Positions 16,228 to 17,006 of a stretch of DNA of 17,006 nt are shown in pieces. Every line of letters starts with the position of its first letter. Position 1 is the first letter of the stretch. The stretch spans positions 1-17,006 of the forward strand of contig JBAQKV010000034.1 of assembly GCA_049301335.1 (NCBI GenBank). The letters are read 5' to 3'. Position numbers and translations under genes: made by a program. Below the pieces are notes generated by a model. The model made no database searches. It was not told where the DNA came from and saw nothing but the letters and a program-made list of their open reading frames with translations. Source of the DNA: JANJWP01 sp049301335. GTDB lineage: Bacteria > Patescibacteriota > Gracilibacteria > BD1-5 > UBA2023.

Positions 16228-16521
16228 TTAGAAATTCAGAAGTTCCGCGACTTCGTCGACCTCTTGCGAACGGTCGGCGAGTTCTTTTTCAGCGATGACG
16301 TCCTTTCCGTATTGCGTCATCGCGGCCGCCGCCCTGTCGACGGAATTCGTGACGATTTCGGCGATTTGCGCGAACAACGCCGGCAATTCTTCTTCGGGCG
16401 CGGCGTTGAGGCTCGCGACGACGGATTTGTAAAAATCGTCACCGGGGGCGTATCATGTCGCCTTCTCCATCATCATGAGGAGGGTGTAGGCTTTTTCTAC
16501 GACGTCCTGTCTGGTATCCAT
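16228..16521 (-). CDS. Small acidic helical protein, one TGA-Gly (97 aa)
   Basis: This gene appears only with TGA read as Gly. ATG 16519-16521 to TAA 16228-16230 gives 97 aa. The TGA at 16453-16455 is residue 23, in EKATGYAPGDDFYKSV. The protein is acidic and helical: an amino helix with a Met run (YTLLMMMEK), a central helix (LPALFAQIAEIVTNSVDRA) and an amphipathic carboxyl helix (EKELADRSQEVDEVAELLNF). No signal peptide is present. I do not recognise a family. It is the first gene of the small-protein operon, about 20 nt behind its predicted transcription start. It has a weak Shine-Dalgarno at best. Codon use matches its neighbours. Confidence 0.75.
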
Positions 16522-16546
16522 ATTCGGTTCTAACGGTTGTCTTTCC

Positions 16547-16575
16547 ATTTAACCACGCATGTGGGGGAATGTCAA
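16547..16575 (-). promoter_or_regulatory. Sigma70-type promoter of the small-protein operon
   Basis: On the minus strand TTGACA (16570-16575) and TTAAAT (16547-16552) are separated by 17 nt. The spacer contains CCAC-GCAT-GTGG (plus-strand 16552-16563), a short dyad that could bind a regulator. It drives the genes at 16521, 16203 and 15756. Confidence 0.65.
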
Positions 16576-16600
16576 AAATCAGCGTTTTCCGGCTGAAAAT

Positions 16601-16629
16601 TTGCGCCTCGGAAGAATTTCAAGTATCTT
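16601..16629 (+). promoter_or_regulatory. Promoter of the 73-aa gene
   Basis: TTGCGC (16601-16606) and TATCTT (16624-16629) are separated by 17 nt. It points away from the promoter at 16547-16575. The leader is about 36 nt and contains AAAGGGAGG (16656-16664), a strong Shine-Dalgarno with 7-nt spacing that most other genes here lack. Confidence 0.55.
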
Positions 16630-16671
16630 CGACCGAGCCATCGAACGACAACACGAAAGGGAGGTATATTC

Positions 16672-16893
16672 ATGGCGACCGTCATCGTTACCGACAACGG
16701 AAAACCCGTCAAAGGAGCCGAGGTCAAGGCCGTTTCCACGTTTGGCTTCCGCCAATACGACCAACAGTGCATGACCGACGCTTCCGGGAAAGCCAAGCTC
16801 GAAAACAACGCGAACCGTTTCCGAATCCTCGTGAACGGCCGCGAAGCCGAACTGGTACACCGTTTGCAAGGCGAAATCGAAGTCGAAATCTGA
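16672..16893 (+). CDS. Small carboxypeptidase-regulatory/Ig-like beta-sandwich protein ending in TGA (73 aa)
   Basis: The product begins MATVIVTDNGKPVKGAEVKA and continues CMTDASGKAKLENNANRFR and VNGREAELV. The pattern of a variable residue, Gly-Lys-Pro-Val-x-Gly-Ala-x-Val, then TDASGKA, is that of carboxypeptidase-regulatory-like or bacterial Ig-like beta sandwiches. Here it forms the whole protein, without a signal peptide. Start ATG 16672-16674 has a clear Shine-Dalgarno (GGGAGG). The only in-frame stop is TGA 16891-16893, followed after about 15 nt by a terminator. If TGA were Gly, as elsewhere in the window, the frame would stay open through the terminator to the window end. So this gene either ends at UGA, makes a non-stop message, or came from a standard-code source. 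Single domain; function unknown. Confidence 0.8.
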   Translation: MATVIVTDNGKPVKGAEVKAVSTFGFRQYDQQCMTDASGKAKLENNANRFRILVNGREAELVHRLQGEIEVEI

Positions 16894-16905
16894 CTTCGGA
16901 CGGCC

Positions 16906-16940
16906 AAAAAAACCGCTCGCGTAACGCGAGCGGTTTTCTC
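16906..16940. terminator. Bidirectional terminator at the right edge
   Basis: AAAACCGCTCGC (16909-16920) pairs with GCGAGCGGTTTT (16926-16937) around GTAAC. A/T runs flank both sides (seven A before, TTTTCTC after). It lies between the 73-aa gene and the convergent gene at the right edge and can serve both. Confidence 0.9.
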
Positions 16941-16952
16941 TTGCCTTCATGA

Positions 16953-17006
16953 CTACCTTCCGCGTCCGGCGCCGCGGCCGGTTCGGGAAGTTCCGGAATC
17001 CGGACG
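16953..17006 (-). CDS. Carboxyl end of an Arg/Gly-rich protein (partial)
   Basis: The minus-strand frame entering from the right edge reads RPDSGTSRTGRGAGRGR and then TAG at 16953-16955. An RG-rich tail of this kind is common on RNA- or DNA-binding proteins such as helicases, cold-shock proteins and single-strand binding proteins. Only 17 codons are visible, so the protein cannot be named. The stop sits 13 nt before the bidirectional terminator, as expected for the end of a real gene. Confidence 0.55.
   Translation of the reverse strand, partial: RPDSGTSRTGRGAGRGR

Overview
The window reads as chromosomal DNA of a Candidate Phyla Radiation bacterium that translates UGA as glycine (NCBI code 25), the code known from Gracilibacteria (BD1-5/GN02) and Absconditabacteria (SR1). 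With the standard code several genes fall into strings of fragments that stay in one frame and are separated only by TGA. Reading TGA as Gly joins them into complete proteins. I count 30 in-frame TGA codons in eight genes; 19 genes end in TAA or TAG. The amino acid can be inferred from the sequence: TGA falls on expected glycines in a lamin-tail domain, at residue 4 of YebC (MGRG) and in the FtsH amino end. The DNA is clearly G+C-rich by eye, which as far as I know is unusual for the described code-25 lineages.

Layout. A type IV pilin-like gene runs off the left edge (minus strand). The minus-strand block 236-4340 holds, in transcription order, a large TGA-rich surface protein (4338-6386), a four-helix CPAC membrane protein, GalU, TlyA, an HD-domain nucleotidase-like protein, YebC and a small acidic protein. 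Strong promoters precede galU and yebC. The minus-strand block 6485-10298 holds a TraB/Tiki-like membrane protein, FtsH with a lysine-rich amino extension, and a coiled-coil protein. A divergent promoter at 10286-10313 drives two plus-strand genes (a secreted helical protein and a 225-aa unknown) that meet Der at a shared terminator. Der, a CorC/CNNM-type CBS protein and tRNA-Arg(CCU) follow on the minus strand, then a 151-aa unknown and an operon of three small unknown proteins. At the right edge a plus-strand 73-aa beta-sandwich-like gene converges on the carboxyl end of a minus-strand RG-rich protein.

How the genes work together. Most are housekeeping: ribosome assembly and modification (Der, TlyA), membrane quality control (FtsH), sugar-nucleotide supply (GalU) and nucleotide clean-up (HD protein). 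The accessory part is the cell surface: pilin, the LTD/EF-hand/PKD surface protein and secreted or membrane unknowns. TGA is almost absent from the housekeeping genes and piled up (18 codons) in the surface protein. Shine-Dalgarno motifs are missing before nearly all genes.

The main exception is the 73-aa gene at 16672-16893. It has a good Shine-Dalgarno, and its only stop is a TGA placed just before a terminator, contradicting the code used by the rest of the window.
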